The translations under genes and the position numbers were made by a program. Source: Stentor roeselii (taxonomy: Eukaryota > Ciliophora > Heterotrichea > Heterotrichida > Stentoridae). From it: 50,857 nucleotides of DNA. Under the pieces are notes generated by a model. That model did no database searches. It was not told where the DNA came from and was given only the letters and a program-made list of their open reading frames with translations. This document shows positions 1 through 10,100 of this stretch, piece after piece (the stretch's first letter is position 1; the number at the start of each line of letters is the position of its first letter). Location of the stretch: positions 1 to 50,857 of the forward strand of contig RSEH01000310.1 in the NCBI GenBank assembly GCA_006503475.1. The letters run 5' to 3'.

Positions 1-260
1 AGCCAGGTGTTGAAGATGGACTTTGAATCTTTGTCTAGTTCAATCATGATATTTTTCCTTGATATGAATTGTTTGTAGTTTGGATCGTAGCAATTTAAAT
101 GGAAATAATCCGATTTTACCATCACTTTGTGGTGAACTATGCGGATTTCACCTTTTTTTAACTTTTTTTGGCATATGTCGCATTTGGTTTGATTTGATTT
201 GGAGTTTTCTACAGTAAAATTGATCCTAAACATTCTTTTTGAGTAGTGATGATATCGCAT
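1..260 (-). CDS. PARP-type zinc-finger protein, 5' part only
   Basis: The frame opens at the ATG at 260-258 and stays open to the left edge, giving 86 codons with the C-terminus missing. A first Cys pair (CDIC, about residue 27) is followed by KKLKKGEIRI and then a YFHLNC (H-x2-C) pair. The order and spacing (F-R-I-N-F...C-x2-C...G-E-x-R-I...HxxC) match the PARP-type zinc finger, which binds DNA breaks in PARP1 and occurs in many protist proteins. What follows the finger lies outside the window, so a poly(ADP-ribose) polymerase catalytic domain can be neither confirmed nor excluded. The ORF is short and Lys-rich but the zinc ligands are clear. Confidence 0.7.
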   Translation of the reverse strand, partial: MRYHHYSKRMFRINFTVENSKSNQTKCDICQKKLKKGEIRIVHHKVMVKSDYFHLNCYDPNYKQFISRKNIMIELDKDSKSIFNTW

Positions 261-1911
261 TTTTATTATGAAAATTTTTAGGTATAACTATCAAAAATTT
301 CATAGGTATTAGCTGGATAATTAAAGGAATTTCTTGATATTTTGAGTAATTTTATCTTTATCTTTCAAGTTATTTTCACATGGCCTAATTGAGTATCATG
401 CTTTTGTGAATGCAATGAGTTGATTTTTAATTCTAATAAAACGTAAAATGATTCAATATTCATTATTGATAATTGTTTATAACATGGAGAAAATCAATCT
501 AGAATCAGTGAATCAAATTGTTTCAGTTTCTGAAGATTCAATCCAAAAATGCTTTGCAAAAAATAGTCAGTATAAATGAAAATAAAACTGCTATGTGTAT
601 GTCAAAAAGCACTCTAAGTTATCATATATCAATTCATTATAAACAATTTTCCAAATATGAATCATTATGGGATCTCCCTTAATTCAAAATATCTATAACA
701 ATTATATCGAGATAACTTTGCATATATCAAAACAATTTTTTACTTTTTGATAGGTTCAAAGAAGTGATCACTCAGATTGTTCATTTAGTAGCAGCAGGTT
801 CGAAGTATTGACTTAAACCATTTTGTTAGAAATCTCATCTAAAATTTATTCCCAAATTATTAACCTCTTCTACTAATTTGATTAATTTTCCTAAATCAGA
901 TAATTTCTTAGAAAAAACTTTAAATTATCATATTTTATATATCATAACTTTAACCTAAAGACAAATTTTAAGAGAATATAATAAATACTGAGGATTATTG
1001 AATTCTTTCTTAATTAATGTTTAAGTATCTGAAATTTAGCATGAGTTATACTGGATTGAGTACAACTCTAAAACAAATATAAACAATGAGTTAGAATTTA
1101 TATTATCAAATACATGATAGACAAGCTAAATAAGTCAATTTCTGTTAAATTTATTTTATTTATCGAATATTTCCATTTTTTCATTGCCAGGATTTCCAAT
1201 TAAAAAGTTGAATTAAATATTCCAAATCACAGCAAGAAATACCTAATAGACACCAAGAAGAACTGATAAAACTTAATTAAGCGGATCAAACTAACTTAAC
1301 CAACTCAAGAATTTCTTTTGTAAACAAGTTTTTACGAACAGTTCACTGAAGAATAATTATTAATCAACGATATTATAGAACTGAAAATTCATTTTTTATA
1401 GCCAGGAATAGAATCTCTTATTCACTATACAGGCTCATTATTAAAAAATATATCATATTTGAGAATCTAGTGGGCTTTCAAAGAAAGTTTAATTAAATCT
1501 ACAAAAATACGAAGTAGTTAAATTTATGATTATATTTTCAAAAGAGAATTAAGATTATGAAGCGGAAAATTATGAAGATCCTCAAATTATCATATATTTA
1601 GTAACGAAGATGTGCATGAAGCTTTAAATATTCTAAAAAATTAAACTGTAACTAAAGAATATGACTTTATGTCAAATTTTTTATCTGATAATTGGTTTAA
1701 GCCAAAATTTGCATCAAAAAAACTAATGAAAGCAAGATAGATAATATTTCCGTTCTTAGCCTACATAATTAAATATCTCAAGAGTATTTTTGAAGAATTT
1801 CAAAAGTGGATTACTTTTTAAAATCATAAAACTTTCGGTCTAATGGTGCCCACTTGAGACAGTTTATACAGAGATATTTCTTCTATTTCCAGGTAATTAT
1901 CAAAATCTACT
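261..1911. other. 1.65-kb AT-rich stretch without a recognisable gene
   Basis: No frame on either strand gives a convincing protein. Stops of all three kinds are frequent. A few runs on the plus strand (about 1120-1840) look protein-like if TAA/TAG are read through, but in DNA this AT-rich that is expected by chance. The left part presumably holds the promoter of the minus-strand zinc-finger gene. No tRNA, repeat array or inverted repeat was noticed. Confidence 0.6.
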
Positions 1912-4710
1912 CTAAAATTTATTAATCTTCAATTCCAATAAATTTTTCAAATTTTGCTTCATTTTAAACTCAGGTATTTTCTCACAAATATTCTGATCTA
2001 AACTCTTCATTAAATCTTGAGCATTTCTGAATTCAAAGAGTTCAATTAAGCACTGACACAATATTAACTTAATCTTAACACTCCTGCAATGCCATTCACC
2101 AAAGTAATTCCTTGTTATATTCAAAGCCTTATTACAAAATTTTTTACTCTTAATCAAAAGAGATTTCAAAGATTCCTCATTTTTATATTTTAATAGAAGC
2201 ATATCAGCTGTTCTTGTATAAACTTTCGCAGTTTCTGGATGACTTTTTCCATAATATTCAATGATTATGTTGAAGCTTTTCTCTAACCTATCCTCAGCTT
2301 TGTCAAAATCTCCTAAATTTTGATATAACATCGACTGAAGTTTGAAAAGTTTTGCTACAACAGGAGATTGTTTTTCCTCTAAAATAAAGTTAATTACTAT
2401 TTTAAACATTTTCAAAGTTTTTTCTATAAAATTTAATAAATCTTCAGATTTTAACTGAATCTCTATTATCTTTTCATCAGAATATTTGAGGACTTTAAGG
2501 AATATTTTAGAAGATTTAAGACAAAATGAAAGGAAATGTTTTCTGTATTGGGAATTTGAATAAGTTTCATAAAACACATTACAAGAATTATAAAAACATT
2601 CGAAATTATGAAAAGAAATGTGATATTTACAAATGATTGAGTAAAGCTTTATGAATTTTGATATGTTTGTATGATTACCTTGAAGTTGGTTTAATATCAT
2701 CATTTCTACTTGGTTTATTTCTTTAAAATCATGATTTACTTGAAAAGATATTATTTTTTCATAAATTTCTTTTTTTGATTGGACTTTTGGAGGGAATAAT
2801 TTCTTTATTTTTTCGGTTTTTTTTAAGAAATCTGAGGCTTTTTGGAAATTTTCAGATTCAATAAAATAAAAAAGCAAAAAATTTGTATATTTTAACAGAA
2901 ATCTTGACTCATCGCAAGATTCTTCTATTAATTTTAGTATTTTTTTGGCATTAGTTTTTAATTTGGACTTGTCAATTATGATTTGATAGCACTTGGCTTT
3001 GATATGTTTCATTTTTAATCTGTATTCTAATGGTATAGGTAAAGATTCATAAGCGTCTTTTATACATTTAAGATAGTTCAGTGATTTCTTAATTTTAAGG
3101 TTTTTGTAATGAACTAGTGAAAGTTTTAAAAGGCAATTTATTATAAGTGAATTGCATATAATAATTTTGCTAGAAAAAATTAAGTTCAAAGATTGATCCA
3201 TATAAAATGTGTTGTTGTTTTTGAGTTTCAATAGCATTAAGTCTAAATTACAATTAGTTTTAAATAAATCATCATCTATTAAAGTTTTCTCATTGTAGTT
3301 TATAATCAACTCAAGATAATCCTTTTGTTTTTCATTCCCAATATTTCTATAATATTCAAACATAAAGTAATAAAACCCAATAGTTTTCTTGGAACAGATG
3401 CTAATAAAAATTTTAAATTTATCTTCATTGATTTTAGCCTCAATTTCATCATACTTCAAATGACTCATTAATAATTTCAGTTCTAAAAGTAAATATTTAG
3501 GATAATCAATATTACAGTAATAGAATTTCATTTTACTTTCTCTTAATTCAAAATTCTCAAATTTAACTTGAGCTTTCAGTAAATCAAATTTATAATTTAA
3601 TATATGTTTCTTTCTTTGAAACTCTTTTACAATAAATGAAACATTCTTATACCTACCCAAAAAATAAGCAATTTTACAAATTTTATAAAATTCATGAGAA
3701 TATTTATCTAAACTTTCAATGTTTTTTTCATAAAAATGCAAAATCGTGTCAAATGAATCAAGTAATTCGCAATATAAGGACAATTTTTTAAGGATATTCA
3801 TATAATCAGGTAAAGTTTCAATATTTTTTTCATTATCTATAATATTTTCCAGGTAATAATCCAAAATAACTTTATAGTTTGATTGAAAAAAACCTTTCGT
3901 TAGGACAAAGTTTTTTAAATTATAAGATGATCTCAGCTTTTTAAAATTTATTAGAAAAAGAGTGAATGTTTCTATTATTAAATTCCCAGAATTAAATAAA
4001 AATCTTTGAAAAATTTCTAAAAATTCATTTGATAATGGTATGTTATTTGAATTACCAAAAGCTATATCTTTCATTTTTTTCGTTAGGAAAGTAGTTGATT
4101 TTGAACTTTTCAAGCAAATTGATGAAGAATTTAAAAATTCTTTAGTGAGCTCTAAACTATTTTCTAAAAATTTGATATGTTTCGTAAAGTAGGAGTTTTT
4201 TATTATTGATTCTTTTGTGCAAGTAATGTTTAAGTTTGATATCACACTGAAATAGACATTATAAGAATTTAAACAACTTAAAATATCAATGAAACCTTTA
4301 GTATCTGAATCTAAGTTTTGGTATTGATTGAAAAACTTGCAGCATTTTTCGAATAATATATAATCTTCAGAATAATCATTATAAGTATGCTTTTCATTAA
4401 GATTCATTTTATGTTTATCTTCTATTTCTAGTCTTAAAATCAAATTTTCAATCTCCAAATCAATCAAACTAAAGAAAATCTGTTCTTCAAGAGTATTTAA
4501 TTGATTGAATGCATAAGTTTTAACATCTAGGCTTGAATGGCTGATTTCTTTAAAAGTATTTTTGAAATTTACTCTTCTTATTTTACAGTATATCAAAAGA
4601 GCTGCTATATCATTCGCTTTGAGTCTTGACTTATATTTTTTTGGGATTCTAGAGTATTTATCAACAACACATCTTACAGGTCTTGAAGAATTTTTCTTCT
4701 GTGCAGACAT
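1912..4710 (-). CDS. Large TPR-like helical-repeat protein
   Basis: A 932-residue intronless ORF, starting at the ATG just after a TAATAATA leader and ending in TAA. The C-terminal quarter (about residues 770-925) has tetratricopeptide-like helix pairs, such as LGDFDKAEDRLEKSFNIII and the YGKSHPETAKVYTRTADMLL type of unit seen in kinesin-light-chain-like TPRs. The rest is Leu/Ile/Lys/Asn-rich and probably helical, without a motif I recognise. A protein-protein scaffold role is inferred from the TPRs only. The gene is much more AT-rich than its neighbours (a 60-nt line at 2401 has about 9 G+C), and Lys/Asn/Ile are correspondingly inflated. It is divergent from the hydroxylase gene, with 101 bp between the two ATGs. 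Confidence 0.75.
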   Translation of the reverse strand: MSAQKKNSSRPVRCVVDKYSRIPKKYKSRLKANDIAALLIYCKIRRVNFKNTFKEISHSSLDVKTYAFNQLNTLEEQIFFSLIDLEIENLILRLEIEDKHKMNLNEKHTYNDYSEDYILFEKCCKFFNQYQNLDSDTKGFIDILSCLNSYNVYFSVISNLNITCTKESIIKNSYFTKHIKFLENSLELTKEFLNSSSICLKSSKSTTFLTKKMKDIAFGNSNNIPLSNEFLEIFQRFLFNSGNLIIETFTLFLINFKKLRSSYNLKNFVLTKGFFQSNYKVILDYYLENIIDNEKNIETLPDYMNILKKLSLYCELLDSFDTILHFYEKNIESLDKYSHEFYKICKIAYFLGRYKNVSFIVKEFQRKKHILNYKFDLLKAQVKFENFELRESKMKFYYCNIDYPKYLLLELKLLMSHLKYDEIEAKINEDKFKIFISICSKKTIGFYYFMFEYYRNIGNEKQKDYLELIINYNEKTLIDDDLFKTNCNLDLMLLKLKNNNTFYMDQSLNLIFSSKIIICNSLIINCLLKLSLVHYKNLKIKKSLNYLKCIKDAYESLPIPLEYRLKMKHIKAKCYQIIIDKSKLKTNAKKILKLIEESCDESRFLLKYTNFLLFYFIESENFQKASDFLKKTEKIKKLFPPKVQSKKEIYEKIISFQVNHDFKEINQVEMMILNQLQGNHTNISKFIKLYSIICKYHISFHNFECFYNSCNVFYETYSNSQYRKHFLSFCLKSSKIFLKVLKYSDEKIIEIQLKSEDLLNFIEKTLKMFKIVINFILEEKQSPVVAKLFKLQSMLYQNLGDFDKAEDRLEKSFNIIIEYYGKSHPETAKVYTRTADMLLLKYKNEESLKSLLIKSKKFCNKALNITRNYFGEWHCRSVKIKLILCQCLIELFEFRNAQDLMKSLDQNICEKIPEFKMKQNLKNLLELKINKF

Positions 4711-4811
4711 TATTATTATAAACTCATATTAAAATTTTCAAAATATATATAAAAGTCTAATCAATAATCTTATTCCTGTTGTATTATTCTTTCTCATGTA
4801 TACGAATATAA
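4711..4811. promoter_or_regulatory. Divergent intergenic promoter region with TATA-like element
   Basis: This 101-bp gap separates the ATGs of the divergent TPR and hydroxylase genes, so both promoters must lie here or inside the coding regions. It contains TATATATAAAAG at 4744-4755, about 57 bp before the plus-strand ATG. The plus ATG is immediately preceded by GAATATAA, the same string as before the ATG at 12332. Promoter function is inferred from position only. Confidence 0.45.
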
Positions 4812-5747
4812 ATGGCAAGCGTAGTTCTGGAGAGGTTAAACTACATTCAGATAGACTCTGAAAAAAATTTAATCATGCAGTCTTATCATCCAAGTGCAGC
4901 ATCTAAATATTTTAACTTTTCAAACTATATTGAAAACCCTTTGATAAACGAGTATGTAGTTATTTTGGTTCATACCATAGTGTTTGGAACTATGCTTTAC
5001 TTTATACTCTCAGTTTCAAGCTACGTACATTCGTTCATTTTCAACAAAAATAAATTTCTTCCACAACTTGGAACTTCTGACTTTAAGATCATGCATGATA
5101 TTAGATGGTCTGTGCTCAACATATGGGGAGAGGCTTTTCTGGTTTCCGTGATTAGGATGTTGATACCTCGGTACTCAATGATTTACTATGATGTTTCTGA
5201 GCATAGTTTATGGGTTATTCCTTTAAGCATAATATTTCATATTATTTGGGATGAAACATTGACATACTGGGCACATCGATTTCTACATACTTATCGTTTT
5301 CTTTACCTTAAATTGCATATTGTTCATCACAGGTCCATCTCGATAACACCTTTCGCAGGATTCGCATTTCATCCACTCGATGCTTTTTTACAAGCCTTGC
5401 CAACATTTACCTCCTCTTTTTTCTTTCCTATTCATTACAACATCTTCTTAGGATTTTCAGTAGCCACCACTATTTGGGCTATATCGATTCACGATAATAT
5501 TCCAGCGATTCCATGCAAATTGTTTTTATATGCGACCCATCACACGATCCATCATGAAAAAGGAAGAGGAAGTTTTAGGAACTATGGAAAATTTACATCG
5601 ATTTGGGATAGGATGATGGGAAGTTACGAAGACCCTGACAGAATATGCTATGGCTGGAAGTCAGAAAACAAGGAAAAATTCTTCAAACCTTTCAATGACT
5701 TTTTATCCAGAACCTTCGATCATTTGCTGGTCAAGAAAAGTGATTAG
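4812..5747 (+). CDS. Sterol desaturase / fatty acid hydroxylase family membrane enzyme
   Basis: 311 residues. It carries the three histidine clusters of the di-iron fatty acid hydroxylase superfamily: HRFLH (residues 155-159), HIVHH (169-173) and HHTIHH (243-248), plus FHP at 186-188 and the terminal NYG...WDRMMGS motif. Hydrophobic segments at about 48-72, 105-120, 133-150 and 200-225 fit a multi-pass ER membrane enzyme. Family members use O2 and cytochrome b5 electrons to hydroxylate or desaturate sterols, sphingoid bases or fatty acids; the exact substrate cannot be assigned. Length is normal for the family. The ATG follows GAATATAA directly. The TAG stop lies only 8 nt from the stop codon of the convergent RPC8 gene. 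Confidence 0.9.
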   Translation: MASVVLERLNYIQIDSEKNLIMQSYHPSAASKYFNFSNYIENPLINEYVVILVHTIVFGTMLYFILSVSSYVHSFIFNKNKFLPQLGTSDFKIMHDIRWSVLNIWGEAFLVSVIRMLIPRYSMIYYDVSEHSLWVIPLSIIFHIIWDETLTYWAHRFLHTYRFLYLKLHIVHHRSISITPFAGFAFHPLDAFLQALPTFTSSFFFPIHYNIFLGFSVATTIWAISIHDNIPAIPCKLFLYATHHTIHHEKGRGSFRNYGKFTSIWDRMMGSYEDPDRICYGWKSENKEKFFKPFNDFLSRTFDHLLVKKSD

Positions 5748-5755
5748 TTAGTAGA

Positions 5756-6286
5756 TTAAGTAGTCCACCATTGAACCAAACCAAGACCATCTTCATTAAC
5801 TCTTCCAAGTAGTTCCATTTTTTGTCCTTCTTCATCAGGTAATACAAAAGCACTAACTTTAAAGCGAATCTGTTCTCCTCTGTCATAAAACAAATCATTT
5901 TCATCGTAGTGCCAAACAAAAACTCCCTCGATTTCATCAAAACTTGAAGTTTCATTCAAAAAAGCAGCTGGAATGAAGGCAGAGCAGAAGACAAGGTCTA
6001 CTTCAATCCCTTCAGGGTTACAATCACAAATCTTCCCAACCAAAACCTCTCCAACAAAAGGTTTAAAAACAATAATCCTAACCCTAGCAAGTGCTTGAAA
6101 AATGCCTTCCTTAAGTAAAGTTTCCCTAACATCCAAATCATAAACCGATACACAAACCCCTTGACCCTTCAAAACCTTTCCCTTGAAATTTTCTTCAACT
6201 ATTTCCATGACCGATTCAGAAAAGTTACTCGAAATCTTTTCCGGTTCACAGTCAACTTTAGCTTCAATCTCAAAAACAAGAAACAT
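5756..6286 (-). CDS. RPC25: RNA polymerase III subunit RPC8/Rpc25 (RPB7-like)
   Basis: 176 residues from the ATG at 6286, beginning MFLVFEIEAKV like other RPC8 proteins. An upstream in-frame start would add 24 residues that do not fit the family. The N-terminal half matches the RPB7/RPC8 tip domain (ending in CVSVYDL); the C-terminal OB-fold half has VVFKPFVGEVLVGKI-type residues, FIPAAFLNE, VWHYDE, IRFKV, and the terminal GLGLVQWW typical of RPC8 (POLR3H). In other eukaryotes it forms the Pol III stalk with RPC9 and acts in initiation on tRNA and 5S genes. The ATG follows GGATATTATTT. It lies 31 nt downstream of the coiled-coil gene on the same strand and converges on the hydroxylase gene. 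Confidence 0.9.
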   Translation of the reverse strand: MFLVFEIEAKVDCEPEKISSNFSESVMEIVEENFKGKVLKGQGVCVSVYDLDVRETLLKEGIFQALARVRIIVFKPFVGEVLVGKICDCNPEGIEVDLVFCSAFIPAAFLNETSSFDEIEGVFVWHYDENDLFYDRGEQIRFKVSAFVLPDEEGQKMELLGRVNEDGLGLVQWWTT

Positions 6287-6317
6287 AAATAATATCCTTT
6301 CATTAATTAACCACTTT

Positions 6318-6875
6318 TCAAAACTTAAACAACGGCAACTGTGACAAAACAACTTCATTCAAAAACCTTTTTTTCGGTTTTTCGACAAACCAACTTGTTG
6401 GCCTTGCTCTTTTGTTTCCAACTTTACTACGAATTTGGTAAAAAGAGCAAAGTGACTTCAACTTACTCGAAGAAGGACTTCCATGATTACAGCAGCAGAG
6501 ACCTTGAGTTGTGGCAGTTTCAAGGAAACCTGTCGAGTTCAAGATTGTAGAAAGTGAGAGGCTTTGATTCACTGGCTTTTTTTCGGGAATTAGATGAGTT
6601 CTGCTTGTTTTTAATTTTTTCTCGAGTTGTTCGATTCTTCTCTTTAGTTTCAGATTTTCTCGGATGATGTGGGTGTTTGACTTGTGCACTCTGAATGATT
6701 TTTACATTTTGTACTGCTTGTTTACTTTCAGGTAGTTTAACTTCAGGTTGTCAAGCATTTCTTGAGCTTTCAGGATTTCTTTGTTTAGTTTAGAGTGGTT
6801 TATACCGCATCCTGGGCTTTTTGTGATTATTTCGTCTGAACTGCAGGAATAGTCTAGGTCTAAAGTTTCGTCCAT
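6318..6875 (-). CDS. Small coiled-coil protein, one 15-nt intron
   Basis: Two exons, 6875-6706 and 6690-6318, encode 180 residues. The unspliced frame hits TAA just after QYKM; removing GTAAAAATCATTCAG (complement of 6691-6705) joins QYKI to VHKSNTH without shifting the frame. Residues about 30-85 form a Lys/Glu/Leu coiled coil (KLNKEILKAQEMLDNL, LKLKRRIEQLEKKLK); the C-terminus has a CCC motif and basic residues. No known family was recognised. The start follows CAATAATA. The terminator is TGA, the only TGA among the completed genes here; a TAA follows in frame five codons later (6305-6303), so with TGA read as Trp the protein would gain five residues. Confidence 0.7.
6691..6705 (-). other. 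15-nt spliceosomal intron (coiled-coil gene)
   Basis: GTAAAAATCATTCAG on the minus strand, phase 2. It has GT-AG ends and is exactly 15 nt. If retained it puts TAA in frame. Splicing is inferred from the restored reading frame and from three equal-length introns elsewhere in the window. Confidence 0.8.
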
Positions 6876-7122
6876 TATTATTGGAAGGTTTAAAACCTGT
6901 TTTAGATAAGGAAAAGCTTTGTGAAAGAAAAGTTGAATATTAATGAAAATTAATTATTTTACAGTGATTCTAAAATTTAATGAATTTAGATGTTTTCAGT
7001 AATTTCATGAAAATGCGACCTGAATGATCCTCTTTCTTTTTCTCTAAAAAAATCATAATAACCTACTTTTTCCCAACAATCCTCAACAACACCCTCTGTC
7101 CTCAATTCAACCTTCTAATAAA
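6876..7122. promoter_or_regulatory. Divergent intergenic region
   Basis: This 247-bp spacer lies between the ATGs of the coiled-coil gene (minus) and the IQ protein (plus). Its left part is G-rich on the plus strand and its right part C-rich (7070-7120), so each gene has a C-rich strand just before its own ATG. No specific box was recognised. Confidence 0.35.
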
Positions 7123-10100
7123 ATGCATGAAGAAGCAATGCCTGAAAAATTCAAAAAAAAGTCTAAAAAGGCGAAAATCCCTCCAAGTCTCAACATTCCT
7201 GACCCAACCGACCTATTTAAACTTGAAGTCCTGAACCGCCCTCCATCAGTTCCCATCTTCGGCCGTCGTCTAAGCAGCGAGTCACTTCTCCACAACAGAG
7301 AAGATTCCCCTTTGTTGCACTATAAACTTCCCTTTAAAAAGTCCCGAAGAAAGTCAATCCCAGACCGCTTGTATAAAAAGCCGCCAGTGATTCGGAGAAA
7401 TGAAAACAAGGCGAAACCTTTAAAAATCTCAGAAAAACCTCCTTTGGACAAGTCAAGCAAATGTCTTCGTCTGAAGAGTTCTAAGAACCTTATCAAAAAG
7501 TCGTCTTTAAGCACGCCTCAAATCACGAAAGTCAATCAAAAACTGCCGAAATTATTGGTTCCTGATGCTGATAAAAGAAAACTTGATAATAACACTCCTC
7601 ATCGCATGACTCGTAAAAATAGTGATGGGAAAGAATGTGAAGAGTTTAAAAAGAACTTGTATGAACCTAGAGGTATTATTGTTAAACATGATGATGTGGC
7701 AAAAGCTGTGAAGATCTCTCATAAGGCTAGTCGTTCAGTTCTTTCTATCAGAAATGAAGAAAAAGGAATGAAAAAAGTGAAAAAAAGTCAGGAAAATCGA
7801 ATTTCTCCGCCGAAAAAAAGAACTCGAAAAAAGTCAGAACATGGTGAAAAATCCAGTAGTCATAGTAAACTCACCAAGAAAAAAAAAGAAAAAAATCAAG
7901 CAAAACTTTTAAAAATCTTAAAAGATCAGAAAAAAAAAGGAAAAAAAGGAAAAAAAACTAAAGAAAAAAAGGAAAAAATTGAATGTTTTGAAAATCATGA
8001 AAAGTGGCTTGACCCAAGTTTTTTCATTCACACAAAAGGAAGGCAATTTGATAGTCTTGAACTTGGAGATGCCTTCGAAGACGCTCAACAGGTTTTACAA
8101 GATCTTCAGTCAAGTAACGAACTTCATCTTTCAATCCCTTCAAATGAAGACAGGTTCAGCAGAATCTCATCAATCGCTGGGTTGTCTCTTCCAGACTCTT
8201 TAAACAATCGTCCAAAGTCGCCGATTCCTTTCGACCTAGACAGAAGTTCAAAGTTAAAAATAATAAAAAAGTCAAACCCTCGACAACTATTAAAAACCCA
8301 GGCAGCTATAAAAATCCAAAAAGCCTTTCGAAACTACTTGAAACACAAAAAATCCTTGAAAAACTCTTCAAAATTAGAAGAATCTTTAAAAAAATCTCCA
8401 AAAAGCTTTTTTCGTCTTTCACTTCAATCTGCTGAAGACCTGAAAACATCGAACAAAGAAAATAGTTTTAATGAAAGTGAAGAAGACCAGAAGAAATTTC
8501 CTGGATTTAAAGATCTGAGCTCGGAACAGTTAAAAAATCGTTTTTCCGACGAGTTTTTAGCAGGATCTGAAGAAATAGGAGATAAAAGCGACTATCAAGC
8601 CCCGAAACCTGCTGAAATCGTTGGAAAGGTTAAGGGAAAGCCTTGTGACCCTGAAAAAGAATCAAAAGAAGCTGAAAACTTGTTGTTTTTAGACTCTTTG
8701 AAGATAAAAAAAGCCAGCATTGATGATCTCCGCAGGCGTGACTTGGAAGCAATTAAAAGACTGACGCCGAGAAGTGGCTCTGAGACTGAAATTTTTCAGA
8801 TCTTTCAAAATATCATCAATAGAAGATATGAAACTATTAACTCTATGTTTGATGATAATATTAAAGCGGTTCAAGAAGCACTTGCTCAGTCTGTCATCTC
8901 TGAAGAGTCTTTTTCATTCAAAACTCAGAAAAAAGTAGAAGTCAAGGATTTTCCTTTGCAAACCACTGAAACTGTTTCGATTCCTTCGAAAAGTTGTAAA
9001 AAAAGTCAGGAATTTGAAGGTTTGGATGATTTTTTGATGGTTAAAAATGTGGAATTTAAACAAAAAAATGAAAGTGATCATGAAAACAGGTTTTTTTTAA
9101 ATCTTGAAAAATGTGTTAATAGAAAAACAGAGGTTGTTAGGACCAAGTCTCCTGAAATTGTTAGTCCTTATGTTGTGTTTAGGAACTTTGACCAGGGTGT
9201 TAAAAAGTTTTTATGTGATGAGTCTCCTGAAATGCCTAGTTTTCGATTACCTAGAAAATCAGCGGAGTCTGAAGGAAAGCATCAGGCTTCTTCCAGAATT
9301 ATGTGGATTGATGAAGTTGCTATGCCGAGGAATATTGATTTGACTGATTTAATTATTGAATCTGGTATTTCAGAGATGTATTCTGTTGTGCTTGACGATA
9401 TCCTAAACGACCTCTTCACAGTCACATCATCATCGATAATCGACCTAAGCGAGGAGTTAATATTCGCGATTCTCCTCCACGAGATTCAAGAAAAAATCTC
9501 AGAAATGAAAAAAAACTTCGACGAAGACTCAATTCTTCTAATAATCCAAAAAATCTTCATAAAAACCCAAAACCTGATAGTCACCGAGTTACTAAAACCA
9601 TTAGAAAAAGACCCTCTTGCCTTTCTTGCCGAAATTCAAGAAGCCGAGATCGGTTGCGGTTTCGAACCAGAAGAAAAATATTCAATGCTAAACCTGGAAG
9701 CCTTTCAAGAAGACCTGTCAAGTGAAAATGATGCAATCAAAGTTTTTAATTCAATGGTTTTCGACTGCATCAATGAATGTTTAGAAAAACTCATCGTCAA
9801 AGAAGACCTGCCTTGGTCAACAGTCAGATACAAGAGAATCATTGCTAGGACTTCAGAAGAAGTTATTAATTATATTGTCAATCGACTTATTAGGTTTTCG
9901 GAAATCAAAGCTGGGGAAATCGGATTTGATGCTGAAAAAAATGACTTGGAAATATCGCAGAAAAGAGAGTTTGATATTGTTAAAATGCTGGCGGTTGAAG
10001 TGGTTGATGATGAGGTTGAATGGGTCAGGTATGATAAAGAAGAACTACAGGCTAAGTTGGATCTTGCTGATATGATTTTAGAACAGGAGATCGATGAAAT

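Noticed and set aside
760-850. tRNA-like T-loop (GGTTCGAAGT)
   Set aside because: No acceptor, D or anticodon stem can be paired around it; chance match.
1120-1840. Protein-like plus-strand reading if TAA/TAG are read as Gln (ciliate code)
   Set aside because: All clear genes here end in TAA/TAG, and the number of TAA, TAG and TGA in this frame is about what random AT-rich DNA gives. No homology was recognised.
6287-6358. Upstream start for RPC8 adding 24 residues
   Set aside because: RPC8 proteins begin at MF-hydrophobic as here at 6286, and the extension runs into the 3' end of the upstream coiled-coil gene.
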